From Bacteroidales bacterium M6 (GTDB taxonomy: Bacteria > Bacteroidota > Bacteroidia > Bacteroidales > Muribaculaceae): 64,000 bases of DNA. Location of the stretch: positions 23,753-87,752 of the forward strand of contig LUJQ01000049.1 of NCBI GenBank assembly GCA_001689485.1, in the 5' to 3' direction. The first letter of the stretch is position 1. Each line of letters opens with the position of its first letter. Below the pieces are notes generated by a model. It saw nothing but the letters and a program-made list of their open reading frames with translations, was not told where the DNA came from and made no database searches. Shown here in pieces: positions 1 to 8,217 of the stretch. The translations under genes were made by a program, and so were the position numbers.

Positions 1-1
1 C

Positions 2-610
2 TTCTTTGCAGTAACATCACTCCGCAAAGCCGCAGAAATCCTCAACGACGTAAACCATAAAACAGACCTGGCCGAAAAATGCTCCGCATTGGCCGACGAA
101 GTAGAAGCCGCCTTAAAAAAGCACGCCACCTACAACCATCCCGAATTCGGCACCATCTACGCTTTCGAAGTTGACGGCTTCGGCAACAAGCACCTCATGG
201 ACGATGCCAACGTTCCAAGCCTTATTGCAATGCCTTATCTTGGCGACATGGACGTGAATGACCCTGTTTATCAGAACACCCGACGTTTCGTCTGGAGCAA
301 AAACAATCCCTACTTCTTCAAAGGGACAGCAGGCGAAGGCATCGGCGGCCCCCATGTCGGTTACGATATGGCCTGGCCGATGAGCATCATGATGAAGGCG
401 TTCACCTCCACCGATGATAATGAAATAAAAAACTGCCTGACTATGCTGCTTGACACTGACGCCGGAACCGGGTTCATGCATGAATCGTTCAACGTCAATG
501 ACCCGGCAGATTTCACCCGCGAATGGTTCGCCTGGCAGAACACACTGTTCGGAGAGCTGATTTTGAAACTGATTGACGAAGGCAAACTTGACCTTCTCAA
601 CTCAATCTGA
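2..610 (+). CDS. Glycoside hydrolase family 125 protein (exo-alpha-mannosidase), 3' part only
   Basis: This is the C-terminal part (about 202 codons) of a gene that begins before the window; the frame is open from base 2. The protein resembles GH125 enzymes, metal-independent exo-alpha-1,6-mannosidases that trim mannose from alpha-mannans and N-glycan-like structures. Visible family features are the GGPHVGYDMAWPMSIM stretch, a late FMHESFNVNDP segment, and the FTREWFAWQNTLFGELI end that closes the (alpha/alpha)6 barrel. The full family length is about 430-490 residues, so roughly half is missing. Export cannot be judged without the N-terminus. A perfect hairpin follows the stop. Family assignment is confident; the exact linkage specificity is inferred. 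Confidence 0.85.
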   Translation, partial: FFAVTSLRKAAEILNDVNHKTDLAEKCSALADEVEAALKKHATYNHPEFGTIYAFEVDGFGNKHLMDDANVPSLIAMPYLGDMDVNDPVYQNTRRFVWSKNNPYFFKGTAGEGIGGPHVGYDMAWPMSIMMKAFTSTDDNEIKNCLTMLLDTDAGTGFMHESFNVNDPADFTREWFAWQNTLFGELILKLIDEGKLDLLNSI

Positions 611-639
611 GTTGTAGGATACCGAACCTGCCTTACACA

Positions 640-680
640 GGAGAGCCGTCAAAATGCTATGTGCGTTTTGACGGCTCTCC
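640..680. terminator. Perfect 15-bp hairpin after the GH125 gene
   Basis: GGAGAGCCGTCAAAA at 640-654 is an exact inverted repeat of 666-680, with an 11-nt loop. It begins 30 bp after the GH125 stop. There is no U-tract on its 3' side, so it may act as a 3'-end stabiliser or a non-canonical terminator. Confidence 0.6.
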
Positions 681-739
681 CCATCATTATATGACACTTC
701 AAATCAGCACGATTCTTATAAGACTGATATACAGGACGG

Positions 740-770
740 TTGCCACGGTCATAAATTTTCACTAAATTTG
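740..770 (+). promoter_or_regulatory. Bacteroidetes-type promoter for murI
   Basis: TTGC at 740-743 and TAAATTTG at 763-770 are separated by 19 bp, matching the -33/-7 pattern of the Bacteroidetes primary sigma factor. The predicted start near 776 leaves a leader of about 18 nt before the murI ATG. Confidence 0.6.
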
Positions 771-793
771 CCAATATTATAACAGGGAAAAAA

Positions 794-1636
794 ATGATAT
801 CTACAGCAAGCGCACCCATAGGTATTTTCGACTCGGGCTACGGCGGCCTTACCATATTGAAGGAAATCAGAAAGGCATTGCCGCAATATGACTACATCTA
901 CCTGGGCGATAATGCCCGTGCCCCATATGGCACACGTTCGTTCGACATCGTTTACCGCTTCACACTGGAATCGGTAAAATATCTTTTCTCACGCGGGTGC
1001 CGGCTGGTGATTCTTGCCTGCAACACAGCCTCTGCCAAAGCCCTGCGCACTATCCAGCAGCACGATCTGCCGGGTATCGACCCGTCACGGCGTGTGTTAG
1101 GCGTTATCCGCCCGACAGTGGAACGCCTCGGGGAATACACCAAAACCGGCCATATAGGAATTTTCGGGACTCCAGGAACGATTCAGAGCGAAAGTTACAA
1201 CATGGAGATTTCAAAGTTGCATCCTGCCTATCACACCGTGGGGCATGCATGCCCCATGTGGGTTCCCCTGATTGAAAACGGGGAAAGTGGCAGCGACGGG
1301 GCCGACTATTTCGTGCGGCAGGAAATCTACAGGCTCCTTGACAAAGACCCGGCAATCGACACCATAATCCTTGCATGCACCCACTACCCTATCCTCTATG
1401 ACAAAATCCGGCGATATGTGCCTGAACACATACGCCTGCTCACACAAGGGGAAATCGTGGCCTCAAGCCTTGCCGAATACCTGAAACGCCATCCTGAAAT
1501 GGAGCGAAGCCTGCACAAAAGCGAAAACAGCACTGGTGAATGCTCCTTCCTCACAAGCGAGAATTCAATGAAATTTTCCACGATGGCGTCTCTATTTCTA
1601 GGCACCCCTGTAATGGCCACCACTATAGAAATATGA
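794..1636 (+). CDS. murI: Glutamate racemase
   Basis: MurI interconverts L- and D-glutamate and supplies D-Glu for peptidoglycan precursors in the cytoplasm. The 280-residue protein has the usual length. It shows the N-terminal FDSGYGG motif (Asp13-Ser14) and the two catalytic cysteines in their conserved settings, Cys76 in ACNTAS and Cys195 in ILACTHYP. The ATG at 794 lies just after a good promoter and leaves a natural N-terminus. The gene is monocistronic and converges on comF with only 36 bp between the stops. Nothing is unusual apart from a somewhat Ser/Glu-rich insertion near residues 235-255. Confidence 0.95.
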   Translation: MISTASAPIGIFDSGYGGLTILKEIRKALPQYDYIYLGDNARAPYGTRSFDIVYRFTLESVKYLFSRGCRLVILACNTASAKALRTIQQHDLPGIDPSRRVLGVIRPTVERLGEYTKTGHIGIFGTPGTIQSESYNMEISKLHPAYHTVGHACPMWVPLIENGESGSDGADYFVRQEIYRLLDKDPAIDTIILACTHYPILYDKIRRYVPEHIRLLTQGEIVASSLAEYLKRHPEMERSLHKSENSTGECSFLTSENSMKFSTMASLFLGTPVMATTIEI

Positions 1637-1650
1637 TTTTCAACCCTACT

Positions 1651-1672
1651 GATAACTGTCCGACCGGTTATC
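1651..1672. terminator. Small inverted repeat between convergent murI and comF
   Basis: GATAAC (1651-1656) and GTTATC (1667-1672) can form a short hairpin that ends at the comF stop codon. It is the only candidate for a shared end signal in the 36-bp gap. The stem is short and has no clear U-tract. Confidence 0.25.
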
Positions 1673-2398
1673 TCAGGCAAGACGCGTGGCGGCAAGTGTA
1701 AGGATGCTTATACGGAGGTCAGGCACCGCGTCGCGCAAAGCATCGCAACACGACATCAACGTTGCCCCGGTAGTGATAATGTCATCCACCAGCAACACAT
1801 GTTTTCCCCTTAACTCATCGGGATAAACAACGGCATATACACCTTCGGCATTTTTCAAACGCCCCGCAATATTCCGCCTGGTCTGGGTTTTATGCGGACG
1901 AACCGCCACAAGGTTATCCATAATCTCCAAACCTGCGGTTTCCGCAACACCACGTGCAATCTCTTCAGCCTGGTTGAAACCTCTACGCAGCTTTTTCATA
2001 TAATGCATCGGCACAGCTAAAACCACATCTATGTCGTTGAAGAAACCCTTAGGCAGCAAACGCGCGGCAAATTCCCGTGCAAGGTCATAATCTATATCCG
2101 GGCGATGATTATATTTTGATTTCTGAAGGACGCGGGCATATGATGTGTCACGCCTGTAAGCAAACATTGCCGCCACTTTTTCAACCCTGACGGTTGCCGA
2201 CAAGCGGCGTGCCAAATCGGAGTCAGGGTCACAATCCACCCCAGGCATCGCGGCCATACATCCAAGGCACAGCACCCTCTCACCCTCAACCAACGCCGTT
2301 CCACAAACCTCACACGTCAGTGGGAAAATCATGCGCGACATATCCTTGAGCCAGCCTTTGCCCCGGCACGCCAACACGCCCCATATATTTTTATTCAT
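1673..2398 (-). CDS. comF: ComF family phosphoribosyltransferase-like protein
   Basis: The 241-residue protein has the ComF/GntX layout: an N-terminal zinc-ribbon with four cysteines (Cys29, 32, 44, 47) and a C-terminal type I phosphoribosyltransferase fold carrying the PRPP-binding loop VLLVDDIITTGAT at about 201-213. In naturally competent bacteria ComF helps single-stranded DNA import; in most Bacteroidales its role is untested. The start codon overlaps the recX stop by 4 bp, so translation is probably coupled. It is the last gene of the leftward prmC-recX-comF group. Confidence 0.85.
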   Translation of the reverse strand: MNKNIWGVLACRGKGWLKDMSRMIFPLTCEVCGTALVEGERVLCLGCMAAMPGVDCDPDSDLARRLSATVRVEKVAAMFAYRRDTSYARVLQKSKYNHRPDIDYDLAREFAARLLPKGFFNDIDVVLAVPMHYMKKLRRGFNQAEEIARGVAETAGLEIMDNLVAVRPHKTQTRRNIAGRLKNAEGVYAVVYPDELRGKHVLLVDDIITTGATLMSCCDALRDAVPDLRISILTLAATRLA

Positions 2399-2886
2399 TC
2401 GTCATCAGGCCATAAACCGCCTGCCCGTATGATTTTCGACACAAGCTGCGATTCAAAGCCCCGCGAAACGGCCGCGCGGTAAAGCTTTGCACGCCCCTCA
2501 TATGTATCCCCCTCCTTTATTACTTTAGCCCGTGCCTTCATCATAGCGTTCAACACCGAAACATATTCCTCATTGTCGATTTCGTCGAGAGCATCGGCAA
2601 CCACATCATCATCAACCCTCTTGGCCCTGAGTGCAAGTGCTATTTTGCGCCGTCCCCAACGATTGTAAATCAGCTTATCACGGGCAAACGCCCTTGCAAA
2701 CCGCTCATCATCATAATATCTTGCCTTATGAAGCGTAGCAAGAATCTTTTCCGCGTCAGGAATGCCGACACCCCAGCCACGCAATTTTTCACGCAGCTCC
2801 CACTCGCAATGTTCCGAACGGGAGCATAATGCCTCCAACCGCATAAGGGCATTTTCAGCGGATATCAGTTTTCGTCGGAACACCAT
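2395..2886 (-). CDS. recX: RecX family regulatory protein
   Basis: RecX proteins bind RecA filaments and limit recombination activity. The 163-residue protein is composed of the three-helix repeats typical of the family, with RSEHCEWELREKLRGWGV in the first repeat and RYYDDERFARAFARDKLIYNRWGRRKIA in the second, so the RecX signature (YDDxxFAxxF, then RxxGxxxI) is recognisable. It lies 12 bp after prmC and overlaps comF by 4 bp. recA is not in the window, so it is not co-transcribed with its target here. Assignment rests on motif pattern and size. Confidence 0.85.
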   Translation of the reverse strand: MVFRRKLISAENALMRLEALCSRSEHCEWELREKLRGWGVGIPDAEKILATLHKARYYDDERFARAFARDKLIYNRWGRRKIALALRAKRVDDDVVADALDEIDNEEYVSVLNAMMKARAKVIKEGDTYEGRAKLYRAAVSRGFESQLVSKIIRAGGLWPDDE

Positions 2887-2898
2887 AATCCTATATTT

Positions 2899-3819
2899 TC
2901 ATTTACGTATTATCCGACCGGCCTGGATGAATCTCAACTTCCCGTAACTGTCACGGATTATATTCACTTCGTCAAATCCCGACTTCATACACAAGGTTTT
3001 CAATTCCCCGGCGAACAAAGGATTAATCTCAAAATACACCCTCCCACCGATGTCAAGGTGCCTTTCGGCATAGCCAAGTATCGCCCTATAGAAAACGAGA
3101 GGGTCGTTGTCGGGGACAAACAACGCCCCTGCCGGTTCGAATGCGGTTACATTCCTATCCATATCCGATTTCTCGCTTTGGGCTATATATGGGGGATTGC
3201 TTACAATAATATCAAACACACCGTTCTCCACCGCATCATCGACCGGATTACAGCCTGCATCCATATTGAGAATATCGGCTTGGACGAAACTTACACCTGC
3301 ATGCAACACCGAGGCATTCCCACGTGCGACATCAAGAGCCGCCGCACTGACATCTATTGCAGTTACCTCTGCAAACGGCAGATTCCGGGATAGGGCTATG
3401 GCTATACATCCCGAACCGGTGCCGATATCAAGCACCTTTAAATCCTTGCGCCGGTTATCTTCTACAATCAAATCAACCAGCTCGGCAGTTTCCGGGCGTG
3501 GAATCAGTGTGTCGCGCGTCACCTTCAGTTTCATACCGTAAAAATCGGCAACACCGAAAATATACTGTACAGGTTCGTCATGCAACAGGCGCTCCACCAC
3601 CCCGGCAATCTTGCCTTCAATATAACCGCTCAACGGCTCATTGGCCTTTATGGCAATATCCACCGACGACCATCCCTTAAGATTCTCGAAAATCACACGG
3701 CCTAATGCCTTTGCCTCCCCTGCGCCATATTTATCCTTAAGCGACATCGAAATCCGGCGCAGTTCTTCAGCAACTGTCCGACCATCCCCATCCGGTTCCA
3801 TATCCGTTATCTTTGTCAT
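2899..3819 (-). CDS. prmC: Peptide chain release factor N5-glutamine methyltransferase
   Basis: PrmC (HemK) methylates the glutamine of the GGQ motif in release factors RF1 and RF2, using S-adenosylmethionine, in the cytoplasm. The 306-residue protein has the N-terminal helical substrate-binding domain, the TLIPRPETAEL motif (about 104-114), the SAM-binding loop DIGTGSGCIA (131-140), and the catalytic NPPY tetrapeptide at 208-211. It starts 15 bp after neuB and runs into recX after 12 bp, so it may be read from the neuB promoter as well as from any promoter of its own. Length and motifs are normal. Confidence 0.93.
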   Translation of the reverse strand: MTKITDMEPDGDGRTVAEELRRISMSLKDKYGAGEAKALGRVIFENLKGWSSVDIAIKANEPLSGYIEGKIAGVVERLLHDEPVQYIFGVADFYGMKLKVTRDTLIPRPETAELVDLIVEDNRRKDLKVLDIGTGSGCIAIALSRNLPFAEVTAIDVSAAALDVARGNASVLHAGVSFVQADILNMDAGCNPVDDAVENGVFDIIVSNPPYIAQSEKSDMDRNVTAFEPAGALFVPDNDPLVFYRAILGYAERHLDIGGRVYFEINPLFAGELKTLCMKSGFDEVNIIRDSYGKLRFIQAGRIIRK

Positions 3820-3834
3820 ATCGAGAATATATGG

Positions 3835-4863
3835 CTATTCCAAGGTTATCAGTTCGTCGGCATAAAAATCCGATTGCGCAGTCTTACCCAACACTTCATC
3901 CCACATCATCGGGGAAATGCCGTTACCCGGACGTTTTACAGTGATATTTTCAGTGGAAAACACTTCCCCCTTTGAAATATGGCGTGCGGCAACGATGCTT
4001 TTTCGCGCCACTTCGATATTCGGCCGTTCTGACGGCGAAACATGCTTCTCCCGGTTTCCCAAGGCACATTCGATGTTACGAATCGCCCTGACCATAGCGG
4101 CAAGTTCGGCAGGCTCAAGCGAGGCTTTATGGTCAGGCCCTGGCAGGGATTTGTCAAGTGTGAAATGCTTTTCAATCACTTTCGCCCCCAGTGCCACTGC
4201 TGCAACAGGAACCTCAATGCCTACCGTATGGTCGCTATACCCGATTGAGCCAGCCCCGAGAGTTGACAGCGCCTCCATTGAGCGGAGGTTTACATCTTCC
4301 ATCGGTGTAGGATACTGGGTATTACAATGTAACAACATAACGTTTGAACGCGGCGTACCGGCCTGTTCAAGAACCCTCAAGGCAGCATCTATCTCGTGGA
4401 GTTCCGACATCCCGGTTGACAGGATGACCCGTTCGCCCTTTTCCCCGATTTTGCGAAGATATGGCAGATTGGTGATTTCACCCGACGGTATTTTCCAATA
4501 ATCCATACCCAAAGCATCAAGGCAGTCGATTGACACAAGGTCGAACGGAGTGGAAAGGAACCCGATACCCGCTTCGTCGCAAAGCTTTTTCAACGGGGCA
4601 TAATCTTCAAGCCGCAGATGGATTTTACGGCACATATCCAGCTGGCTCTCACCTTCGCCGGTAGTTTCTTTCTGATATTCGGCTTTAGGGGCAATCGATG
4701 AAATCACAAGCTCAGGCACGGCGGTCTGGAACTTCACATAATCCGCCCCTGCAAGTTTGGCTGCATGAATCATCTCCACGGCGCGGTCGAAATCACCGTT
4801 ATGGTTCACCCCCGCTTCCGCAATTACTATAACCCTATCCTTGGTATCCGGATTCTCAATCAT
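3835..4863 (-). CDS. neuB: NeuB/LegI-type nonulosonate (sialic-acid family) synthase
   Basis: The 342-residue protein has the two-domain NeuB architecture: a TIM barrel starting VIVIAEAGVNHNGD and a C-terminal SAF (antifreeze-like) domain from about residue 285. Family members condense phosphoenolpyruvate with a 6-carbon N-acetylated sugar (ManNAc or 2,4-diacetamido-trideoxymannose) to give a nine-carbon nonulosonic acid. The barrel contains KIPSGEITNLPYL and HFTLDKSLPGPDHKASL, both family hallmarks. The presence of legB upstream suggests legionaminic-type rather than neuraminic acid, but the sequence alone cannot decide it. No epimerase, aminotransferase or CMP-transferase gene is nearby. 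It seems to have its own promoter in the 190-bp gap upstream. Confidence 0.85.
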   Translation of the reverse strand: MIENPDTKDRVIVIAEAGVNHNGDFDRAVEMIHAAKLAGADYVKFQTAVPELVISSIAPKAEYQKETTGEGESQLDMCRKIHLRLEDYAPLKKLCDEAGIGFLSTPFDLVSIDCLDALGMDYWKIPSGEITNLPYLRKIGEKGERVILSTGMSELHEIDAALRVLEQAGTPRSNVMLLHCNTQYPTPMEDVNLRSMEALSTLGAGSIGYSDHTVGIEVPVAAVALGAKVIEKHFTLDKSLPGPDHKASLEPAELAAMVRAIRNIECALGNREKHVSPSERPNIEVARKSIVAARHISKGEVFSTENITVKRPGNGISPMMWDEVLGKTAQSDFYADELITLE

Positions 4864-5007
4864 AAGTAAGTCCTAAAAATTATTTCATATGTCCGTCGGC
4901 AGGATTTTCGAGTGATTTTCGCTCGATGAATAATGCGCGTAACGGGCTACACAACTGATGAATAGAGGGTAAAGCACCTAAAGGGTTCCGACAGGGATAT
5001 AAAGTTG

Positions 5008-5032
5008 CAAAAGTAATCATTGACGTAATCAT
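5008..5032 (-). promoter_or_regulatory. Candidate neuB promoter with a direct repeat
   Basis: On the minus strand TACTTTTG (5015-5008) fits the TAnnTTTG box. On the plus strand GTAATCAT occurs at 5013-5020 and again at 5025-5032, so two copies 12 bp apart cover the spacer towards the -33 region, where no clear TTG is seen. The leader to neuB would be about 135 nt. The rest of the 190-bp gap holds nothing else I recognise. Confidence 0.35.
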
Positions 5033-5053
5033 TTTTATGACCTACTTATCACA

Positions 5054-6028
5054 TTAACCGCAATTATCGGAAGCATTATCCTCATGAAATGCCACCTCTT
5101 GAAAATAGCGGCATATCTTCACTCCGGCTTCCCATGTAGTGCAAGGATCCGGCGTCGTCCCAAGCCATTCGCCAAGGATATAAGCCGGGAGGTCAGCCCC
5201 GGCATGCACCGCGCACACAGCCCCTCCCCCAAGACGCGGGTTTATTTCCATAAGCATCAAACGCCCGTTTTCCTTGCGTTCACGCAGGAACTGAAGTGTT
5301 ACGGGGCCTGTAAGCGCAAGAGCATTCAATATCCTACGGCTCCATTCTTCGATTTCCATATCACGAAGCGTCTGGGTCACCGTGACCTCCCCTCCCGACA
5401 CCTCTATTCTCCGACGGGGAACGATACATATTATTTCACCGGTCGATGCCACATAACAATCGACCGTAAATTCCTCCCTCTCCCCTATATATTCCTGAAA
5501 AAGCCATTCCGTAGTTTCACCCTCTGCCATACGCCGCATCTCGTCACGGTCAATCACACGGATACCCTTCGAAGCGGAACCCAGTCGCGGTTTGGCAATA
5601 ATCAGCCCTTCAAATTCCGACAATAAGGCATTCGCAGGCAAAGGGAAACCCAAACTGCGGAACACCGCATCAGCCTCTATTTTATCAAACATCCTGGCAG
5701 ACATATCTGCATTTCCACCTGGAGTCCAACACCCTTTGGCAGACATGCAGTAGCGTTGGGCGACTTCCACCGCAGGATCTACAAAAGGTATAAGTATGTC
5801 GATACGGTTTTCCTTGACAGTTTCATGCAGATGCTCCATTAAACAGGAATCACGCCAACGCTTTCCGATGACCACTGTCGCAATACAGGCAATAGGCACC
5901 TGTGCCGACAGTTCGTAACTGAACAGATTGACATCCAGCCCGAGCGATGCCCCGGCCTCAATGAGCCAACGCCCCATTGAAACCCTCTTGGCTCCCCCGA
6001 GAAACATTACATTTACCGTTTGCCTCAT
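5054..6028 (-). CDS. ATP-grasp domain protein (carbamoyl-phosphate-synthase-like ligase)
   Basis: The 324-residue protein has the order of an ATP-grasp enzyme: an N-terminal Rossmann-like preATP domain (VNVMFLGGAKRVSMG), a central nucleotide-binding part (IIAKPRLGSASKGIRV, then WLFQEYIGEREEFTVDCY) and the metal-binding MEINPRLGGG near residue 268. ATP-grasp enzymes join a carboxylate, activated as acylphosphate, to an amine or thiol. The substrate is unknown. It sits between an unknown acidic protein and neuB, so it may modify a nonulosonate or another surface-sugar precursor, for example by amino-acylation; that is inference from position only. Confidence 0.75.
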   Translation of the reverse strand: MRQTVNVMFLGGAKRVSMGRWLIEAGASLGLDVNLFSYELSAQVPIACIATVVIGKRWRDSCLMEHLHETVKENRIDILIPFVDPAVEVAQRYCMSAKGCWTPGGNADMSARMFDKIEADAVFRSLGFPLPANALLSEFEGLIIAKPRLGSASKGIRVIDRDEMRRMAEGETTEWLFQEYIGEREEFTVDCYVASTGEIICIVPRRRIEVSGGEVTVTQTLRDMEIEEWSRRILNALALTGPVTLQFLRERKENGRLMLMEINPRLGGGAVCAVHAGADLPAYILGEWLGTTPDPCTTWEAGVKICRYFQEVAFHEDNASDNCG

Positions 6029-6074
6029 ACACGAATCAAGATAACTTATACATGCAAAATGCTATTAGGGGCAA

Positions 6075-6656
6075 TTAAAATGCAAATAACAACCCTTTGC
6101 CCTGGTCGGCAGCCTCTTCATAAAGGTTACACAGGTCATCATATGCCTCTATACATTCCTCCGGCTCCAAATCATCAGATAGATTGTCAAGCTCTATTTT
6201 TCCGACATCATCTCTGTGATTACATAATACGTCACGAATCCCAGGCACTTCGCTGCCATCCACCAACCCCAGCCCCATCATGCCAGGGTCGACTTGTACA
6301 TCCCCTATTATCAGCTCCCGCCCCAAAACTGCAACCTGCGAATCGTCAAAAACATCCAACTCCGCAATCAAATCATTCACAGCATCCCACATATATCCCA
6401 ACCCCATGTCGTCATCAACGTCATAACAGGCAGTCAGCAGGATATCAAAATATACCTGCAGTGTGGGCGAATCAAATTCATCTTCCCAATCCTCGTCCAG
6501 CACCTCGCCGGTGTAGGGAGACTGGAACTGGCTGTAATGTTCACAGATATATTTCCTTGCCGCTTCAGGATTAGCGACACATGCTTTCATTACAGGCTCA
6601 ATTGTTGAGTGAAATGTTTCCGTGTCAAACAGAAACGCCTTATGTGCCATGCTCAT
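6075..6656 (-). CDS. Hypothetical acidic protein
   Basis: A 193-residue protein that I do not recognise. It is strongly acidic (many Asp/Glu, for example EVLDEDWEDEFDSP and LSDDLEPEECIEAYDD), has no signal peptide or membrane segment, and is probably an all-helical or alpha/beta cytoplasmic protein. Several cysteines are scattered without a metal-binding pattern. A second start at the Met three codons in is equally possible. It lies 44 bp after legB and 46 bp before the ATP-grasp gene in the same direction, so co-expression with surface-sugar genes is likely. Confidence 0.6.
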   Translation of the reverse strand: MSMAHKAFLFDTETFHSTIEPVMKACVANPEAARKYICEHYSQFQSPYTGEVLDEDWEDEFDSPTLQVYFDILLTACYDVDDDMGLGYMWDAVNDLIAELDVFDDSQVAVLGRELIIGDVQVDPGMMGLGLVDGSEVPGIRDVLCNHRDDVGKIELDNLSDDLEPEECIEAYDDLCNLYEEAADQGKGLLFAF

Positions 6657-6700
6657 AACTCTTCCTATTTTATGTTGACAAACGGCTTATGATGATGAGA

Positions 6701-7690
6701 TTAACGGTTATATATACCCGATTTATAGCCTGCCAGATTACCTGGTGTGGCAAACCAGTCGATAGTGCGTTTCAGCCCCTCCCGGAGGTCGACCTGCGGA
6801 CGCCAGTCGGTAAGTGACAGAATCTTCCTGTTATCACCGCACAAACGGAACACCTCGCTTTTTGCGGGGCGTAAACGCTGAGGATCCACAACATATTCCA
6901 CATCGCTTTGCATCAGCTCGGCAATCAGCCTCAATGTGTCGGCCATCGATACTTCTGTGCCTGTAGCTATATTTATTTCCTCACCTTCAACACCTTCCGC
7001 ACATGCCAAAGCCAAGAAACCGCGACATGTGTCGACCACATAATTGAAATCACGTGTAGGGCTTAAATCCCCCACTTTTATTTCAGAAGCACCATTGGCA
7101 ATCTGCGTGATGATAGTGGGAATGATGGCACGCGCACTCTGACGCGGCCCGTAAGTGTTAAACGGGCGTGCAATCACAACCGGCAGGTTGAATGCATTGA
7201 AGAAGCTTTTTGCTATGGCATCCGCTCCGATTTTCGTAGCGGAATATGGTGACTGTGGCTGTCGCGGATGCAATTCGTCGATAGGGACGTATTGCGCAGT
7301 CCCGTAAACTTCCGAAGTGGAGGTGACCACAATGCGTTCCACCCCGCAATCACGGGCAGCCTGGCATATGTTCAGAGTCCCTGTGATATTCGTATCTACA
7401 TAGCTTTCAGGAGCCACATAGCTATATGGGATGGCTATCAGTGCCGCCAAATGGAATATGGTATCGACATCCTTTGCTATGTGCCGGCAAAATGCCGCAT
7501 CACGCACGTCGCCACAAACCACCTCCAGCCCGGGTGAATTATTCCCTTCGAGCCATCCCCAGTTATTAAATGAGTTATATTGGCTTAACGCCCTCACCCT
7601 GACTCCTTGTGCAAGCAAAAGGTCGACAAGGTGCGAACCGATAAAACCGTCCGCACCGGTCACAAGTGCGTGCCTTATATCTCTTGCCAT
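6701..7690 (-). CDS. legB: LegB-type NAD-dependent sugar-nucleotide 4,6-dehydratase
   Basis: A 329-residue extended short-chain dehydrogenase/reductase. The N-terminal TGADGFIG (11-18) binds NAD, the active-site Tyr149-x3-Lys153 lies in SPYSATK, and TSTSEVYG supplies the third catalytic position. The segment SQYNSFNNWG (36-45) is characteristic of LegB, which dehydrates UDP-GlcNAc in legionaminic-acid synthesis, rather than RmlB or GMD. Later pathway genes (legC aminotransferase, acetyltransferase, hydrolase/epimerase, CMP-transferase) are absent here. It starts 6 bp after the lipocalin-like gene, hence the same transcript as the Wzi and Gls genes. Confidence 0.82.
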   Translation of the reverse strand: MARDIRHALVTGADGFIGSHLVDLLLAQGVRVRALSQYNSFNNWGWLEGNNSPGLEVVCGDVRDAAFCRHIAKDVDTIFHLAALIAIPYSYVAPESYVDTNITGTLNICQAARDCGVERIVVTSTSEVYGTAQYVPIDELHPRQPQSPYSATKIGADAIAKSFFNAFNLPVVIARPFNTYGPRQSARAIIPTIITQIANGASEIKVGDLSPTRDFNYVVDTCRGFLALACAEGVEGEEINIATGTEVSMADTLRLIAELMQSDVEYVVDPQRLRPAKSEVFRLCGDNRKILSLTDWRPQVDLREGLKRTIDWFATPGNLAGYKSGIYNR

Positions 7691-7696
7691 ATTCTC

Positions 7697-8212
7697 TTAT
7701 TGTTTTTTAAGTACATATGTATATGCCTCATTATCGGCCGTCATATATTTCAAAACCATGCGGCTGCCCGAACGGTTTTCGATAGTCAGTGTCGATATTT
7801 CGCCATATGGGATACCCAGCTCACGTAACGGGGCATAGGCACCATTACCGCTTTCACCTGATTCCACGGGATTTTTGTCGTCGGAATATGTGAAATTAAG
7901 GAAAAGAAGGTTGCCCGATTCTTCCCAGGTACCCCAACGGTCATCGCGGCTATGTTCCCCTTCACCGGTTTCTACCTTCTTCAAATTTATAATATCGTTT
8001 TGGAATTGCCAAAAGATATTTTTCTCATAATTACCTACAGCTACACCGTTTACAGAAATCTCCGTCATCTGCCATGTGCCGAACCAATCGCCGATATCCC
8101 CGTTGTTCCTGGTGCAACCGGCCGACATTACATAGACTGCCAGCACCAGACACCAAAATCGGAAACCTGAAGGGAACTTCACATTATTCCCTGACAAGCC
8201 ATGCTCTCTCAT
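7697..8212 (-). CDS. Lipocalin-like outer-envelope lipoprotein
   Basis: About 171 residues from the chosen start. The N-terminus has a basic region, a hydrophobic stretch and a lipobox ending SAGC, so the mature protein should be lipid-anchored. The rest, beginning GDWFGTWQMTEISVNG and with alternating short strands (FLNFTYSDD, MVLKYMTADN), looks like the small lipocalin-like beta-barrel family common in Bacteroidales. Ligand unknown. A longer reading (start at 8257) would overlap the preceding gene by 40 bp, so I prefer the ATG at 8212, which follows the Wzi stop by 5 bp. It precedes legB by 6 bp. Confidence 0.7.
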   Translation of the reverse strand: MREHGLSGNNVKFPSGFRFWCLVLAVYVMSAGCTRNNGDIGDWFGTWQMTEISVNGVAVGNYEKNIFWQFQNDIINLKKVETGEGEHSRDDRWGTWEESGNLLFLNFTYSDDKNPVESGESGNGAYAPLRELGIPYGEISTLTIENRSGSRMVLKYMTADNEAYTYVLKKQ

Positions 8213-8217
8213 ACGTT

